Source of the DNA: Cristatella mucedo | Taxonomy: Eukaryota; Bryozoa; Phylactolaemata; Cristatellidae | NCBI GenBank assembly: GCA_009760855.2 | Contig: WPIO01000002.1 | Span: forward strand, 3,865,001-3,929,000 | Direction of reading: 5' to 3' | DNA length: 64,000 nt | Shown: positions 23,466 through 36,195 of the stretch, one piece after another | Position numbering within the stretch: the first letter of the stretch is position 1 | How the letters are laid out: every line of letters begins with the position of its first letter | Translations under genes and position numbers: made by a program | Notes under the pieces: generated by a model | Database searches by the model: none | Told to the model about the DNA's origin: nothing | The model's input: the letters and a program-made list of their open reading frames with translations, nothing else

Positions 23466-24535
23466 AAGATCAACATATCTGCTAATAAAAATCTACCGAT
23501 CATAGCATCATATACTGCTTGTTTTGCATGTTTTTTGAACATTAGTACATCCAGGTACATGCTTCCAGCTTGTTAAGGTGCATGCATGTGACTTTTAAAC
23601 AGCTTCATTTACTTGGTAACTACGTGCCATGTAAATCCATAACTTGGTCAATAATATAATGGTCATAGTGAAATTTCAAATGTGATTTAAAATCTATTTA
23701 GATATCACCAGAGTAGTTTTTATCTGATATAGGATAAATAAGTAGTGCTATGCATGTTCAGGATTTAAGAAAATATATATAGATCAGTTGCGTTTGATGA
23801 CGTTTTTACCCTAGTTATCATAGCTATCTGAAGTATAAAATGATCTTCTCTAGTAGTGCACCAGCAGAGCTGAATTCACCTTGCGATTTTACGTTAATCA
23901 GTATTGGCCGAGTTGGAAATTTGACAAGGAGCATAGCTACACTATAAATGAAGCTGTTTAAAGTCACATGTATGCATCTCCACATCCTGCAAACATGTAC
24001 TGTGATGCACCAACGTTGAAAACATTGTGATACAAGCTGTATATGAATTTGAGATCAGAAAATGTGTTTGTAGATATTTTGCTTCGGTTTACTTTCTTGT
24101 TAAGCATATGGTTTGAGTGAGCATTTTTTGCTTTAATTTGAAAATAATAAAAAAACACTCGATCTCATTTCTACATTATGTGTGTTTCGAAAGAGACTCT
24201 AAACAAGCATTCAATTTTCCTAAAAAGAAATCCAGCATTCATTTGATATTGACCCTTAAAATAGGGCCTCTAGCGCCCGAGATCAGACATTGAGGTCACT
24301 CAGTAATTTAACACAGCATCCTGGACTGTGCTGACACCGGAGCATAGCAGGGTACATATGACATTAGAATTATATCCACTGCAACGGACAGAAAGTGCAT
24401 CGCCCGTGGCTGACTTACTAATTTGTTGGCACATACATAAATGTGCTTTCTCTTCTATGATTGCTGAGGTTAGTAGTGTGCCCGATGTTTATGCAATGCT
24501 CAGTGCATGAATATACAAAAAGAGGAGGCAACATA
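23466..24535 (+). other. OATP intron, unassigned
   Basis: AT-rich, nothing recognised. Confidence 0.45.
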
Positions 24536-24815
24536 TGTAATGTAATGTATTTCCGTCTATAAATCCACAAAGTCATAAAGACTATGTGGCTTTTACGCAA
24601 GGGAGTTTTGCCTAACACACTCACAGCCTAAGCAGCTTTTGGTACGCATTCAGTAGCCAACAGACTTTGTTTTACGCAACAAAAATAAAGTGGGAAGCAT
24701 AGCAGAATAATGAGAGCAGTTGAGTTAGTGAGTAGCATGGAAGTAGTAGCTCAGTACTGCTGAAAATGATTAGCCATAGTCGGCTGCAGGGGGGTAGTTG
24801 TCGTTGCGTAACATA
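24536..24815 (-). mobile_element. LINE family B, 3' UTR fragment
   Basis: Minus-strand family B terminus: the TAATGTAATGTA tail, then ATCCACAAAGTCATAAAGAC, the TTGGTACGCATTCAGTAGCCAACAGAC block and AAAGTGGGAAGCATAGCAGA. Confidence 0.85.
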
Positions 24816-25015
24816 GATACGTCTCTCTCTCTACCTGTTTCACTCACTCTCTCTATCTCTCTCCCTCTCTTTCTCTCTGTCTCTCTGTCTCTCTGTCTCT
24901 CTGTCTCTCTGTCTCTCTGTCTCTCTGTCTCTCTGTCTCTCTGTCTCTCTGTCTCTCTGTCTCTCTGTCTCTGTCTCTGTATCTGTCTCTGTCTCTGTCT
25001 CTGTCTCTGTCTCCG

Positions 25016-25067
<52 letters not shown>

Positions 25068-25236
25068 GCTCTCTCTGTCTCACTCTCTGTCTCCCTCTCT
25101 CTCCGTCTCTCTGTCTCTCTCTCGCTCTTTGTGTCTTGCTCACTGTTCTCTCTCTCTCTCTCTCTCTCTCTCTGGCTCTCTCTTTCTACCCGCCTCTCTA
25201 TTTCTCTCTCTCTCTCTCTCTTTCACTTACATATGT
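24816..25236. repeat. Long CT-rich microsatellite, (CTCTCTGT)n and (CT)n
   Basis: About 420 bp of almost pure pyrimidine on the plus strand, starting as repeated CTCTCTGT and passing into CTGTCT and CT. It ends about 105 bp before exon 6 of the transporter. Leucine/serine-rich and arginine/glutamate-rich open frames across it are translations of the repeat. Confidence 0.97.
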
Positions 25237-25341
25237 GTATCACCTGCCTTCTTACACTCAATTCAATGATTTAATATCGTTTCGAGTCATTTTAAACTGT
25301 CATAAAGCAAGAAAGTTTCTTCCGATTTTACTCAAACCTAG

Positions 25342-25406
25342 ATCTGTCGAAAGGCAACATAGGAGCTTCGGCCTGGGAATCCACGATGCTACTGCTAGCC
25401 TACTTG
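25342..25406 (+). CDS. SLCO: OATP/SLCO transporter, 65-bp exon 6
   Basis: This tiny exon carries the family block TLRxVxxxxRSFALGxQ: here SVERQHRSFGLGIHDATAS after the split arginine. It starts with A, completing AG from exon 5 to AGA. It ends CTTG|GTATGT, and the final G joins CA of the next exon to give alanine (LLAWIPSP). Both joins therefore restore conserved family sequence without a frame change. Acceptor AAACCTAG has a modest pyrimidine tract. The exon sits between the CT tract (24816-25236) and another CT/TA repeat block (25630-25830). Confidence 0.93.
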
Positions 25407-25629
25407 GTATGTAGTTCTTGCCGCCACGAAAGCCTTTCCCTGTGTTCTTTTTCGTGTCTGAGTAACGAATTCTTAGTGCAATGTTTTTGTGCTCTCGTCT
25501 CAGTTCAGCTAGCAAGGCACTTAAAGCTTGCTGAAACAAATGTACTTGTTCTTACCTCAGCTTTGGCTGCAAACAAAAATCACCTCTGCAGAGCGAATTT
25601 TCGCCAAAATCTCTGCCTAGACGATTTCT

Positions 25630-25830
<201 letters not shown>

Positions 25831-25981
25831 TCTCACTGTTGCCCTCTATTTTTCGGCTATATTCTTCTCTCAGATGCATCTGCTCTCACTCTCTTCACCG
25901 TTTGTTCACTAATAGAAGTATCCCAGTGCTATTGCCCACTGCTGTCAGTGCACAGGCTGATGCACATTGAACGTATTGCAG

Positions 25982-26313
25982 CATGGATACCTTCGCCAAT
26001 TATCTACGGCGCCGTCATAGACAGGACCTGCCTAACGTGGGGTAAGGGCAGCCATGACTGCCCCGGCGACGTGGAGCAGGGCACATGCTACCAGTACGAC
26101 AACACCGAATTTCGCATCTGGGTGCACACTCTGTCGTTTGGTTCGCTGGCTGCTGGCTCGGTTCTGAGTGGTGCCGCTTGGGCTCTGGCGCTCTACCGTG
26201 AGAGGCGCCAGCACCCAAGCTGTCTCAGTCGGAAGGTCATTGCCAACCAGTCACTGGGAGCATTGAGTACTGAGTTAACGGTGATATCTCCGCCTAGCAT
26301 CACCAAAGTCTGA
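25982..26313 (+). CDS. SLCO: OATP/SLCO transporter, last exon (final helices and C-terminal tail)
   Basis: Acceptor CGTATTGCAG at 25981. The product reads WIPSPIIYGAVIDRTCLTWG, then an extracellular loop with CPGDVEQGTCYQYDN and the family's final helix (VHTLSFGSLAAGSVLSGAAW). A basic and polar cytoplasmic tail ends SITKV before TGA at 26311. The family pattern P(G/S)PIxFGxxIDxxCxxW...GxCxxYD is clear. The terminal TKV fits a class I PDZ ligand (S/T-x-hydrophobic), which human OATPs also use; here it is inferred from sequence only. A possible polyadenylation signal follows 298 bp after the stop. Confidence 0.94.
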
Positions 26314-26610
26314 GCATGTCTAAGTCCCTAAAGCGCCATTCTCACTGCAAGCGGCTCCAGTGCCCCTCAATATGCATCTTTGTGGTGCAATTATGGTCAT
26401 TGGGCATGTGCTTGCAGGCTAGAGATGCTTACGATGTATGTGATGGAGCCACTATTTGTTGCTGCATAGTAATCTTGTAATATTGCCAGGATACGAATGA
26501 GTAAGAGCTTATAGGAACTATGTTCACTAAGGGTCGTCATGCAATATGTACAAGTTAATCATTCATTGAGCATTGTAATCGCCAGAGACAGGCAGCACAT
26601 TCCTAAAATG

Positions 26611-26616
26611 AATAAA
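26611..26616 (+). terminator. Candidate polyadenylation signal AATAAA of the OATP gene
   Basis: First AATAAA after the stop codon (within AATGAATAAATAAG). A second one (AAAAATAAAC) lies near 26712. No transcript evidence. Confidence 0.5.
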
Positions 26617-27739
26617 TAAGTAAGGCATCATCTCTGACTATGTAGGTTGAATTTTATTGACAGGTAAAGTCATGCGATATTTGTTTTATTCTTGGGGCGA
26701 AATTCTGTTTAAAAATAAACTTTCACAAGTAGTAGCTTTTATTGAGCAGAGCCGAGAGCCAAGGATAGCTCAGGAGAGCCTGGGTAAGTATTTGCCGTTG
26801 GGCGGTCAGCCTAGGATCTGCAAATGGTAATAAGAGAGTTTTGCTGATTCGTGCCGAGCCACTGCTGATTAGATGCAGTAACGGGCCAACGGGCGGACCG
26901 CATCCTGGTTGGCTCAATCTGTAGCTCCCGAAGGCTTTAGGAGCCACCAGAAGTAGTTGGCCCGTTCGGAAAACTCCCAGAGGCTTCGAGAGCCACCACA
27001 CTATGCTGTCCGGTGGCCTGATCTGCAACAGTACAGCTCTGCGCTTAATAACTTGCTATGAGTCTGTGATTAACTCTACAAGAACCGCTGCTTCTAAATC
27101 TCTTGACCGAGCAAAAGTGGTCGTCTTGATGGCAAAGTCACCACCGTGTAATAAAGCACGAGACTCACCTAAGCTATAACAGGAGACGATTAGGTACTGC
27201 AGAAATCATTTACTGTTCTGCTAAATTTCTACGATACGTGTTAGAATCGCATTCTAACAACTGAAGAGCTATGTCTGATAGTCACTCCTTGGCCCCCACT
27301 ATCTGCCCTGAAGTCTTAATCTGGGATTTTCATTCGATTAAGCAGTAACTCTCAATTATTTTACTTTTGCTTTCAAAATAATCAATTTTCCAAGTCCATA
27401 CTCAATGGTCGTCAGTATGGCCAGTGAAGCATAATCTTTTTTCATTTGAAAACATTTTCGTTTCCCTAACAAAGATGAGATTAACTTTATTGAAAAGTCT
27501 TTTTACTTCTCTCACTCGTTTCATTAGCCATCGCAGTTAGATTCGTGAGCCTCCGTGCACGTTTCGTGCCATCTATCCAGTGTCTCCTTTTGATATATAT
27601 AACCTATTTGGATTGATCCGCCTCCAACTGTCGTCAACGTGAGTGGCATCATGCATTGCTACAGAACTCTGCATGATGGCAGAGTGTCCTAAATGGAAGC
27701 ATATCACCAAGCTAACTATCAGATAACAATAATATTCCT
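26617..27739 (+). other. 3' flank of OATP gene with repeat R3 copy
   Basis: No gene recognised. The part at 26849-27010 is a second copy of repeat R3 (see 6770-6930). The rest is unassigned AT-rich DNA. Confidence 0.45.
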
Positions 27740-28796
27740 CTTACATTTGTGTAGTATCTCCGAGGGCTTAAGCTCGATCTAGGCACTTCACCTACGTTGT
27801 AAAAAAAGCAGGATCATTTGGTCAGTTGTAACATATACAGTGTTAGCATGCATAACATGCTTTGGGTTATCATGGAGAATATCAACATGCACAATATTTT
27901 TATTGGTAACCTGGGTTTTTTCAGCACCAGGCTTAAGCACACGAATGGCAGATCAAAGAGATTCGAATGCTACGGAAAAACACGTGCGTTTTCAGTTTTT
28001 TAATGTCAAGCCAAGGGATTTTGTGTTGTCAGTCGGTAATGAGTTCCTGGCTTTGTAATCATATAAACTAAAGGCATCATCTTAAAAATATTTTTAAGGA
28101 TGGTCCAAAGCTTAGCTAGACGATTTTAGTCCAGAGACTATGTAGTACGATGCCAAAGCTGATTGGGGTGTAGCTCTGATAGATAAACTGAAGCATACCA
28201 AGTATGAAGGAACCTACAAATGAGTCAGACAGCCTTGAAGTCAAGAAGCTGCTTGACTGGGGTCAAGTGCAGGTCTTGGAGAAGCAGTTTAATTCAGCAA
28301 CTGCAACGTTAACGATAGGCAAGCCTAGCTGCAGAGTTTTTCGCCAACTGTAAATGTGTTATTTCACATGCCAGTAGACCTGCAAGTAGTGAGTCACGTA
28401 AGTTGATATGGGATGTCAAAAGGGGATGGACCCGTTTGGATTTAGCAGTTCCGGCTAAGCAATCCCTAACTTTAGCAGTGTTATGTAACTGAGCCGATAT
28501 GGTCGTCTAGTGCTAGGTCACTTTTGAACGAGACTCTAACATTGTGTGCTGATTTTACAGGAAATGTTCGGGCTGAGCAAAGTTTGAGCAATCATTCTAA
28601 TTACTGAGCCGAACTGATTTTTTTCATAACTAGTAAATTGGCTTTGTAGTAGTAAATTTTCAGAAAGTTTGGCACCGTCCGTGTGCGGAAGTCAGCAACA
28701 CATGAAACAGGGAAGTTGAGAGAGTTTAAAATACTTGTAGGCAAGAAGAAATCAAAGCAAAGGTACAGCTGTGTGTCATCGATATAAGTAAAAGAA

Positions 28797-28798
<2 letters not shown>

Positions 28799-28864
<66 letters not shown>
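28799..28864. repeat. (GA)n microsatellite
   Basis: About 66 bp of pure AG dinucleotides at a position within the LINE that is unique sequence in other copies. Confidence 0.97.
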
Positions 28865-28867
<3 letters not shown>

Positions 28868-29380
28868 TTTGCAGAGATTTGCTATCTCGGTAAGAGGGAG
28901 AGTTTAAACTAAAAAGAAGTGGTCCCAGTATAGAGCCCTGAGATACCCAGCACTTTAATCGTTCTTCAGGCGATTGTTGCCGGCTGTCGTTAATACTCCG
29001 AATGCTCCAACTGAGCTAACGCCTAAACCATCCAATGCAGTGCCAGTGGTGCCCATATGAGATGAGAGGCGCTTGAGAAGGACTTCGCAATAAATCGCCA
29101 AATAAATCACTATCAAAAGATCATGCAAAAAATGAGAGAGACTTTACCTTAATAAGCATTCCGGAGTAGATTGCTACGCACGAGAAGCAATGAGATTCTG
29201 TAGATAGAGTGAATAGCTCTAAAGTATGGTTAGAACTTTCTTGCTTAGGTGGAGTTTGAATTAGAGCTTTTAGTTGATCTCCCCACGTTTGCTCTAGCAA
29301 ACTGGAAAGTTGTGCCTAACTAACGCCTTTCTAAAAGGTGCACTGACAAGACCGAAGTCTGAGGACATATTTATTACGTT

Positions 29381-29667
<287 letters not shown>

Positions 29668-30720
29668 AAGAGGATTCGCGTTGGGAATTTTCTTAGTTAG
29701 AAAAGTTCAAAAGAAATGCTGTCACCTTTGGGATGGACTCTATGATTTTGTGTCTTGCTAAAAAATATGCTAGAGAAGTGATTTGCTAGATCTAGTAAAA
29801 TATGTTTGAGTAAGGAGCTACCCTAAGAGCACTAAAGAGATTGTTGTCTGAATAAATCAGCCTTCCTGTACTACACGTATGTGGTTCGCGTTTTTATTGA
29901 AGCTAGACTTGGCCCTCGCAAGGCTAGATTGGTAAGACCCATAGTATTCCTCGTACAAATGCGGACGGACTGTCAGTGTTGGTCTTTTGTATCTTTTCTC
30001 AAGCTTACTCTAACTAGAAGAAGATAGTGTAACGCCTGTATCAAACAATAGATCATCCGGCTGAAAGGGCACACCGTGTGATTTAGTCAGAAGTGCAATA
30101 TTGCCAAGAATGTTGGCTAGTGTCACGTTGTAGCTATATTATCGGTGAGTAATGGTCTGAGAAATGTTTTAGCGAGATGGACGAGCAATTATTTTCTCGG
30201 AGGCGGCGTCGATGTCAAATATCTTAAGGTTATATGATCTAAAGACCATTTTGGATGTGAGGGAGGGCACGAACTACAGACTGAATGAGATCCGCATAAG
30301 ATAGGATGTCAAGAATTTAATGATTGCAGGACACTATAGCCTACAATAATGAGACCATATTTTATCAAATAAGTTACCTTTGCTGCGAATCGGACAGTTA
30401 ACATGAGTCACCATGGAAAATGAGTGAGTCAGTGCACGAAAAGTGCCATTTAAGGCGTCACTCTAGTAGTAAAAATGAGTGATAAAATTACCCAGAATGA
30501 GCGAGTATGGAATGAATTTTCCGTTGTGCCTGGTATCGAAATGAGGTTAGACAAATCCCGAGATACGAGAGGACCTGGTTACTGAGTACTAGGGCGAGAT
30601 TGCATTAAGAGCCCATTAAAGATCTCTTGTAAGCTACTCTTCAGGCGAAAAATCTGTCAACAGAATTTGCTCGTAGCCTGAGCTCTTGCAGGAAGCAGGC
30701 GGCAGAACTCCATATTTAAA

Positions 30721-32399
30721 GGTAAGGGAATCACTGAAGGGCTTACACTTTTTGTGCTAGCATCAAAATAATTTCATATCACCGAGGAACCGGCTCATTG
30801 GAGTGGCTTACAGCTGTCAGATGTGGTCGCTGGATTGCTCGTTCGATTACTTATTAGTAATTATAATGCGGCTTCTCAAAACAAGAGCTACATCAATAGG
30901 TTTGTGAATACACCAAAGATGACACTTGAGAGGTGCAATCTTTTAAAGCTAACCCCAGCTGTGGTATTGACTGGCAAGTAGTCTTAAATAATTTTTGTTT
31001 TCTATGACTAGTGAACTTGTCATATTTACTGTACATTGCTTCGTGTGGCTTATAGAGGTCGATCATACAGGAAATAAAGGCTGCTTTGTTTAAATAATGC
31101 AACGAAAGCATGAGCGAAATTTAGGTCGATGCAGTACCGTAAAGCTATGGAGCATCAGCTGGACAACATGAGCGGAATTTAGGTCGATGCAGTTCCGTAT
31201 AGCTTTGGAGTATCAGCTGGCTTCTACTTAATAGCATACAATGTTAGAAATGCTGCCTACTTTAGAAATAGACGGATCCAGAACTTGCTTTATCATCCTA
31301 GAAAGTGAATTACCTCCAGACGTTAGTCATTGACTGACAAGAATGCTTCAAAACAGTAATTTAAATTCTTAGAAACTAGTTATCATATCCATACCTCTGT
31401 ACGGTGAAATGTTCTGAATTCTTACTGGTAGAAAGTTGCTTCTGCTCAGCTCAGCTTTGGTACTTCTTGACTAGCTTCGTGACTGACGAAAGCACGCTTG
31501 CTTCCCGTGGTTTCGACGATTTGGTGGCTCACCAAAGCATGGAGTTGAAGATAACATTCATGTAACAAAATGATAAAGCATTTAAATTATGATAAATGCA
31601 AGCATGCAAGTTTCAAATCAGTGATACGAAATTAAACACTCATTCCATCCGTGTTGCACCAGAGCCTTTTATCTCCTGACCACTTTCACCTGCCATGCTT
31701 AAAAGCTCACGAGCTATGCGGGATAGTAGCCAGCGTCTGTAACAGTCAGTACAGCTATGGTGGTTAAGAAAGAGCTAGAGTTTCTACCTAGGTATTGGCC
31801 GGGTTTTCAGATCAGGTGCCTATTAGTTGACGCAAGGCTGCTTCGTGGATCGAATCAGCTGGGACTGTACCTCTAGCTCCCAAACCCACCCACACCTAAG
31901 AGGGAGCTAAGCAACTAACGGATGAGTCGGACCATCTGTGCCACACCCTCAAGCAGCCTGGCCACCACCTGCTCAGACCAGTGGGGCTTAATAGCTGCAG
32001 TATGGGCCAAATCAGTCTTGCTCATTCGTGCTGTGGGGAGGAGGAGGCTACACCAATCTGCCATCGATGCGGTTTTCTTTGGTTCCAAAGAGCTCTCCGA
32101 AACTGCTGCATGGGCTGGAGAGGCCCCTCCCGTCAGGGTCAGGTGGAAATGGAGCTCGGATGGAAATAGAGCTCGAATTACCTGCCTCTTTAATGCCTAG
32201 TACTGCCGGGCGACAGAGCCTACTAATTTAAACACCATGGGAACGTTTAGGTCATTCTTTGGCTGCATAGTGTGACTAGCTACGCACAGTGCTACAGCTA
32301 ACACTGCTCTCTCGCTCTTCTGCATTTCTCAAATACCTGGCAGAAAAGACAGGTGTCTGACGTTCAAAATACAGCTGTCCAAATGTCCTAGTTTGGTCA
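30721..32399. other. Unassigned intergenic DNA
   Basis: Contains a 54-bp tandem duplication (about 31108-31218) and a GC-richer patch at 31850-32230. That patch has overlapping open frames, up to 92 codons at 31922-32200, none of which resembles a known family. Confidence 0.4.
31108..31218. repeat. 54-bp tandem duplication
   Basis: Two successive units built on CATGAGCG-AATTTAGGTCGATGCAGT and ending in ATCAGCTGG, differing at about six positions. Confidence 0.85.
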
Positions 32400-32409
32400 A
32401 ATAATGATA

Positions 32410-32600
32410 CTTATGATATTGCCCTTGATAAAGCGCCCTCAGAGAACAGAATCTCTTTCTAGGCGCTTTATGTTTGCTGTAAAGGGAAACGCGATTGAAT
32501 GGTGAGTAATATCATGCTTGATAAACAACATTAATTACATGGCTAGTGGTGACATGCACAGGGTCAGAATGCAAGTGTGGTTAGTGGCCGCTTGCAGCAG
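32410..32600 (-). mobile_element. LINE family A, 3' tail and 3' UTR start
   Basis: Minus-strand hairpin segment (GATAAAGCGCCCTCAGAGAAC... complement) and the first CATGC block. Confidence 0.88.
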
Positions 32601-32779
32601 TGTCTGCAGGCATTAGCTAGGGATTCAGGTGCTAGCATTTAGTGACCAAGGCCATGGCTAGTTTTTACGATGACCGAGGTCGTGGCCTACAGCCCACGAG
32701 CGTTCGAACTCACAGTCTCCATACTTGAAAGCCCTCAGCTACTTATTGATTAGCTGCTTATTTCATACTACTTATTTGT

Positions 32780-33265
32780 TAGGCTGACCCACAAGGCCAG
32801 CCACGGCTTGGCTCCTTTGTACCTAGCTGAACTGATGCACCAGTTTCAGCCTCTTTGCACCCTCAGGTCCTGTGTGGAAAACAAATTAGCTGCTCTATTC
32901 CTCCACTTAAAGACGATTGGCGACGGAAGCTTTAGCTCTGCAGGCCCTAGACTGTGAAACTGGCTTCTGCAATTCTGATGCAACGACAACTACTCTATTG
33001 CGGCCGACTATGGCTCATCATTTTCAGCGGTCCTGAGCTGCTACTTCCAGGCTACTCACTACCTCAATTGCTGTCCTGACTCTGCTATGCTTCCCACTTT
33101 CTCTTTGTTGCGTGAGATTAAGTCGGTTGGTTTTTGAATGCGTAGTGAAGGCCGCTTAGGCTGAGAGTGGGCTATACCAAACTCTCGTGCGTAACACCCA
33201 CATGGTCTTTATGAATTTGTGGAGTTATAGACGGAGATAAATTACGTTCATTACATTGAGAGTTG
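32780..33265 (+). mobile_element. LINE family B, 3' fragment
   Basis: Plus-strand C-terminal coding block and the family B 3' UTR, ending GGAGTTATAGACGGAGATAAATTACGTTCATTACA. Confidence 0.88.
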
Positions 33266-33925
33266 TTCAGTTCTCTTTCCGGTGCACAGAGAGAGCCGTA
33301 TGGAGAGTCGGGCTCTTAGCTCCCCTTGTGAAGCAGAGCGGCTATCAAAGTCATGGATGGAATCTCCGTGTGAATGGGCGCTATTTTATTGGTAGGCAGG
33401 TGATTCTCTAGGCGAATCCTCTGAGCCTCCGCCTCATGAGCCTTCGTGCCCGCCACATCCGTCGCTCGCAGCACACTCGCAGGCAAGCTGGGCATGCAAG
33501 AGAGATTCAGGAGCGGCAAAGGCTGTCCACGGCAGATGGCTGAATGGAGACAATGTACGTGCGAGCCTGACGTCGGAATCCTGTGCAATACCAAAACCGG
33601 AGAGTTTCAAAATGTCATAGTCTGATCACAACACCAAATGTGTTTCCGGAAACAGCTCTTTTCTACTTACTTGATGCAGGCAATAAAAAACCATTTTGCT
33701 CGCGGACTAATGATAAAGTGAAAATTATTACTGTGATTTTTGAAATTTGCATATTCACCTCAACGGATGAACTGGCAAACAACCCAATAAAACTAGTTAT
33801 CGTTTTTTAATTACTTGATCGTCATGTGTGATTCCAGATGCAGTACGGCCAACTTAATCTCTCATCCTATATTTAAATGTTTCCTATAAACAATTTTGTT
33901 ACAGTACGAGACAAGTCAAATCCGG
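33266..33925. other. Unassigned; GC-richer open frame on minus strand
   Basis: A 92-codon minus-strand frame (33316-33594) has no recognised motif and no membrane or signal features. Calling it a gene is not supported. Confidence 0.3.
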
Positions 33926-34010
33926 TGTATCAAGCATGATATTACTCACCATTAAATTGCATTTCCATTCTCAGCAAAGTTGAAGTGCCTAGAGAGAGAT
34001 TGAGTTCACT
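33926..34010 (+). mobile_element. LINE family A, 3' tail scrap
   Basis: Plus-strand match to ACTCACCATTAAATTGCATTTCC... and the start of the hairpin (GTGCCTAGAGAGAGATTGAG), truncated on the right. Confidence 0.75.
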
Positions 34011-34809
34011 TCTTCCTCACTGCGTCCTTCTGTTCAATATGCATTTGATACACTTTTGGGCTTGCAGACTTACGATGTTGACACGTTGAACATTCTTCGC
34101 AGATATGCTGAGGATTGTGCTGCACCTAAAGGCCTTTGGGAAAATCTGCACTGCAAAGCCAGTCTCGTAAACTGCTTATTACTCAGTACACCGTGTGCAC
34201 AGTATGTCGATAACAAAGCATGTCTCGATTACAGACGATTGTTGATTATAGTATTATGGCAGCAAGATGGCTTATTATTTAAATGACACAGGGAAAATGG
34301 TTGCTTATTTTTACACCCTGGTTGTATCCATTCATTAGTTAGTATTGGCCGTCAAGTTTGTATCAGTTCGAATAGATTTGCATTAGACATGAATAAAAAA
34401 GTCTCTGCCTTGCAGAGAGTGGAGATGCGGTTGCAATCATGACCTGCGATGCACTTGCCGAGTGGCAGCCGGCCCACAAGCCCCTCTTCAGTGAATCAAG
34501 CCAGAATATGTTCTAATAGAGAGGTAATCAAGCTGCTGGTAAAATTTAGATTTAGAAAAAGATGTACCTGATGGTAAAATTTACCCCAGAGCGATAGAAG
34601 GCATGGAAGCAGTACCATTCTTCTGAAAACAATAAATACTTACATATTAAATACACCGAGCATCAAGACACGATACAGCTGTATGTTTCTGTGCATTGGA
34701 TTGATAATGAGATGCCTCAAAATCTCTGTCCTGAAGGACAAAGCATTGGTGCAGCACTGCTGAAGCACATTGATTCACATCTATCATGATTTATTCGCTA
34801 GACGTGACA
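34011..34809. other. Unassigned intergenic DNA
   Basis: A 76-codon plus-strand frame (34056-34286) shows no recognised family. Nothing else is seen. Confidence 0.35.
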
Positions 34810-36195
34810 AAAGTAAGCACACGAAAGCAAGGCAGCTCACCATGTTTAGAATTCGGCTCTCTAGACTGGATGACATGGGCATCACTGGCACGGCTCTGAA
34901 ATGATTCAGGTCCTATCTCAGTGGGATGCTCCATAGTATTGATGTGAATGGACAGAGATCATCCGAGGTACCTCTAAAAAATGAGGTACTTCATAGCTCC
35001 GTGCTAGGTCCGGTTCTTTTCATGGTTTATAATCTCCATCTTGCCGATGTGATTGCCATGCTAAATCTAGGCTTTCACTTTTATGCGGATGACGCTCAGC
35101 TGTACCTTTGCTTGGATCCCTCCGAGCCTTCCAGCACCTCCAGTTCTCTCAACTCCCCTTGCTGCATGTATTGATGACATCCCCATATAGATGGTAGCAA
35201 CCATTCTTATTTGAAATGATGATAAAACTAACCTATTATTTATGGCCAACCAAGAGTACTTAAGAAATTGGAAAGGCTAACGCTCAAAATTGGCTCTGCC
35301 AGAATATCTTCTGTTAAATCTGCACACAATCTAGGAGTCATGTTCAAAAGTGACCTTTCGTTAAACGACCACATCAGCTCCACAATCAAGTCTGCCTACC
35401 TTTCAGCTATATAACATAGCTAAATTTCGGCATGTTTAGACATATAATTGGGGCATGTTTAGATAAGGATACCCCATCTAATTTGGTCCACGCATTTTTA
35501 ATATCCCATCTCGACGTCTTTAACTAACTGCTTGCTGGCCTACCAGGATGTGCAATCAGGGGCTTACAGCCATTGCAAAACTCTGCAGCTAGCGTTGTCT
35601 GTCGCGAGCATTGCAGTTGCCACATCATGTCACTTCTCGCCGACCTTAAATGGCTACCAGTCAAGCAAATAATCGACTTCAAGGTTCCGCCACTCACTTT
35701 TAGGTCACTTTATTATTTCGCTCCAGCCTACATATCAGATCTACTTTCTCACCATGTCAAGCATCGTATCACCTACTTTTTGACAGCTAACTGTTTACCT
35801 ATAACTCCTGTAAACCTTAAATCCTTTGCAGGCCATGCATTTAGTTCGTATTCTCTCAAAGCTTAGAGCTCCCTCCCAACCTGTGTCATGACATACTCTG
35901 ACTTGACCACATTTAAAAAGAAATTAAAGCGCACCTATTTACGACAGCAGTTAGTGGGTCCCTGCAATTTGTCCTTTATGTGCTTATTGGTGATGACACT
36001 GTGCATGCTGCCACTAACCCCACTCGCACGCTGACCCCTGTTCATGTCACCCCAAACCATGTTACTCATGTTGCTTATCAAACATCGTACCACTCATCAT
36101 TCGTTCGTGTTTCGTTTGCAGCAGATATGAAGTGCCTAGAAAGAGATTGCGTTTTCTGGAGGCGCTTTATCAAGTGCATTATTATAATTATTATC
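34810..36195 (+). mobile_element. LINE family A, 3' half
   Basis: Plus strand from the RT palm (VLGPVLFMVYNLHLADV and FHFYADDAQLYLCL at 34926-35174, with an intact YADD) through QNSAASVVCREHCS and ADLKWLPVKQ (35573-35866), then the 3' UTR and hairpin tail with ATT repeats at 36175-36195. The 5' part is missing and frameshifts are present. Confidence 0.9.

Noticed and set aside
24798-25274. Long leucine/serine-rich and arginine/glutamate-rich open frames
   Set aside because: They are translations of the CT-rich microsatellite; the same applies at 29379-29669 and 44924-45395.
33316-33594. 92-codon minus-strand frame as a possible gene
   Set aside because: No motif, no neighbours of the same kind, and no splice or regulatory context.
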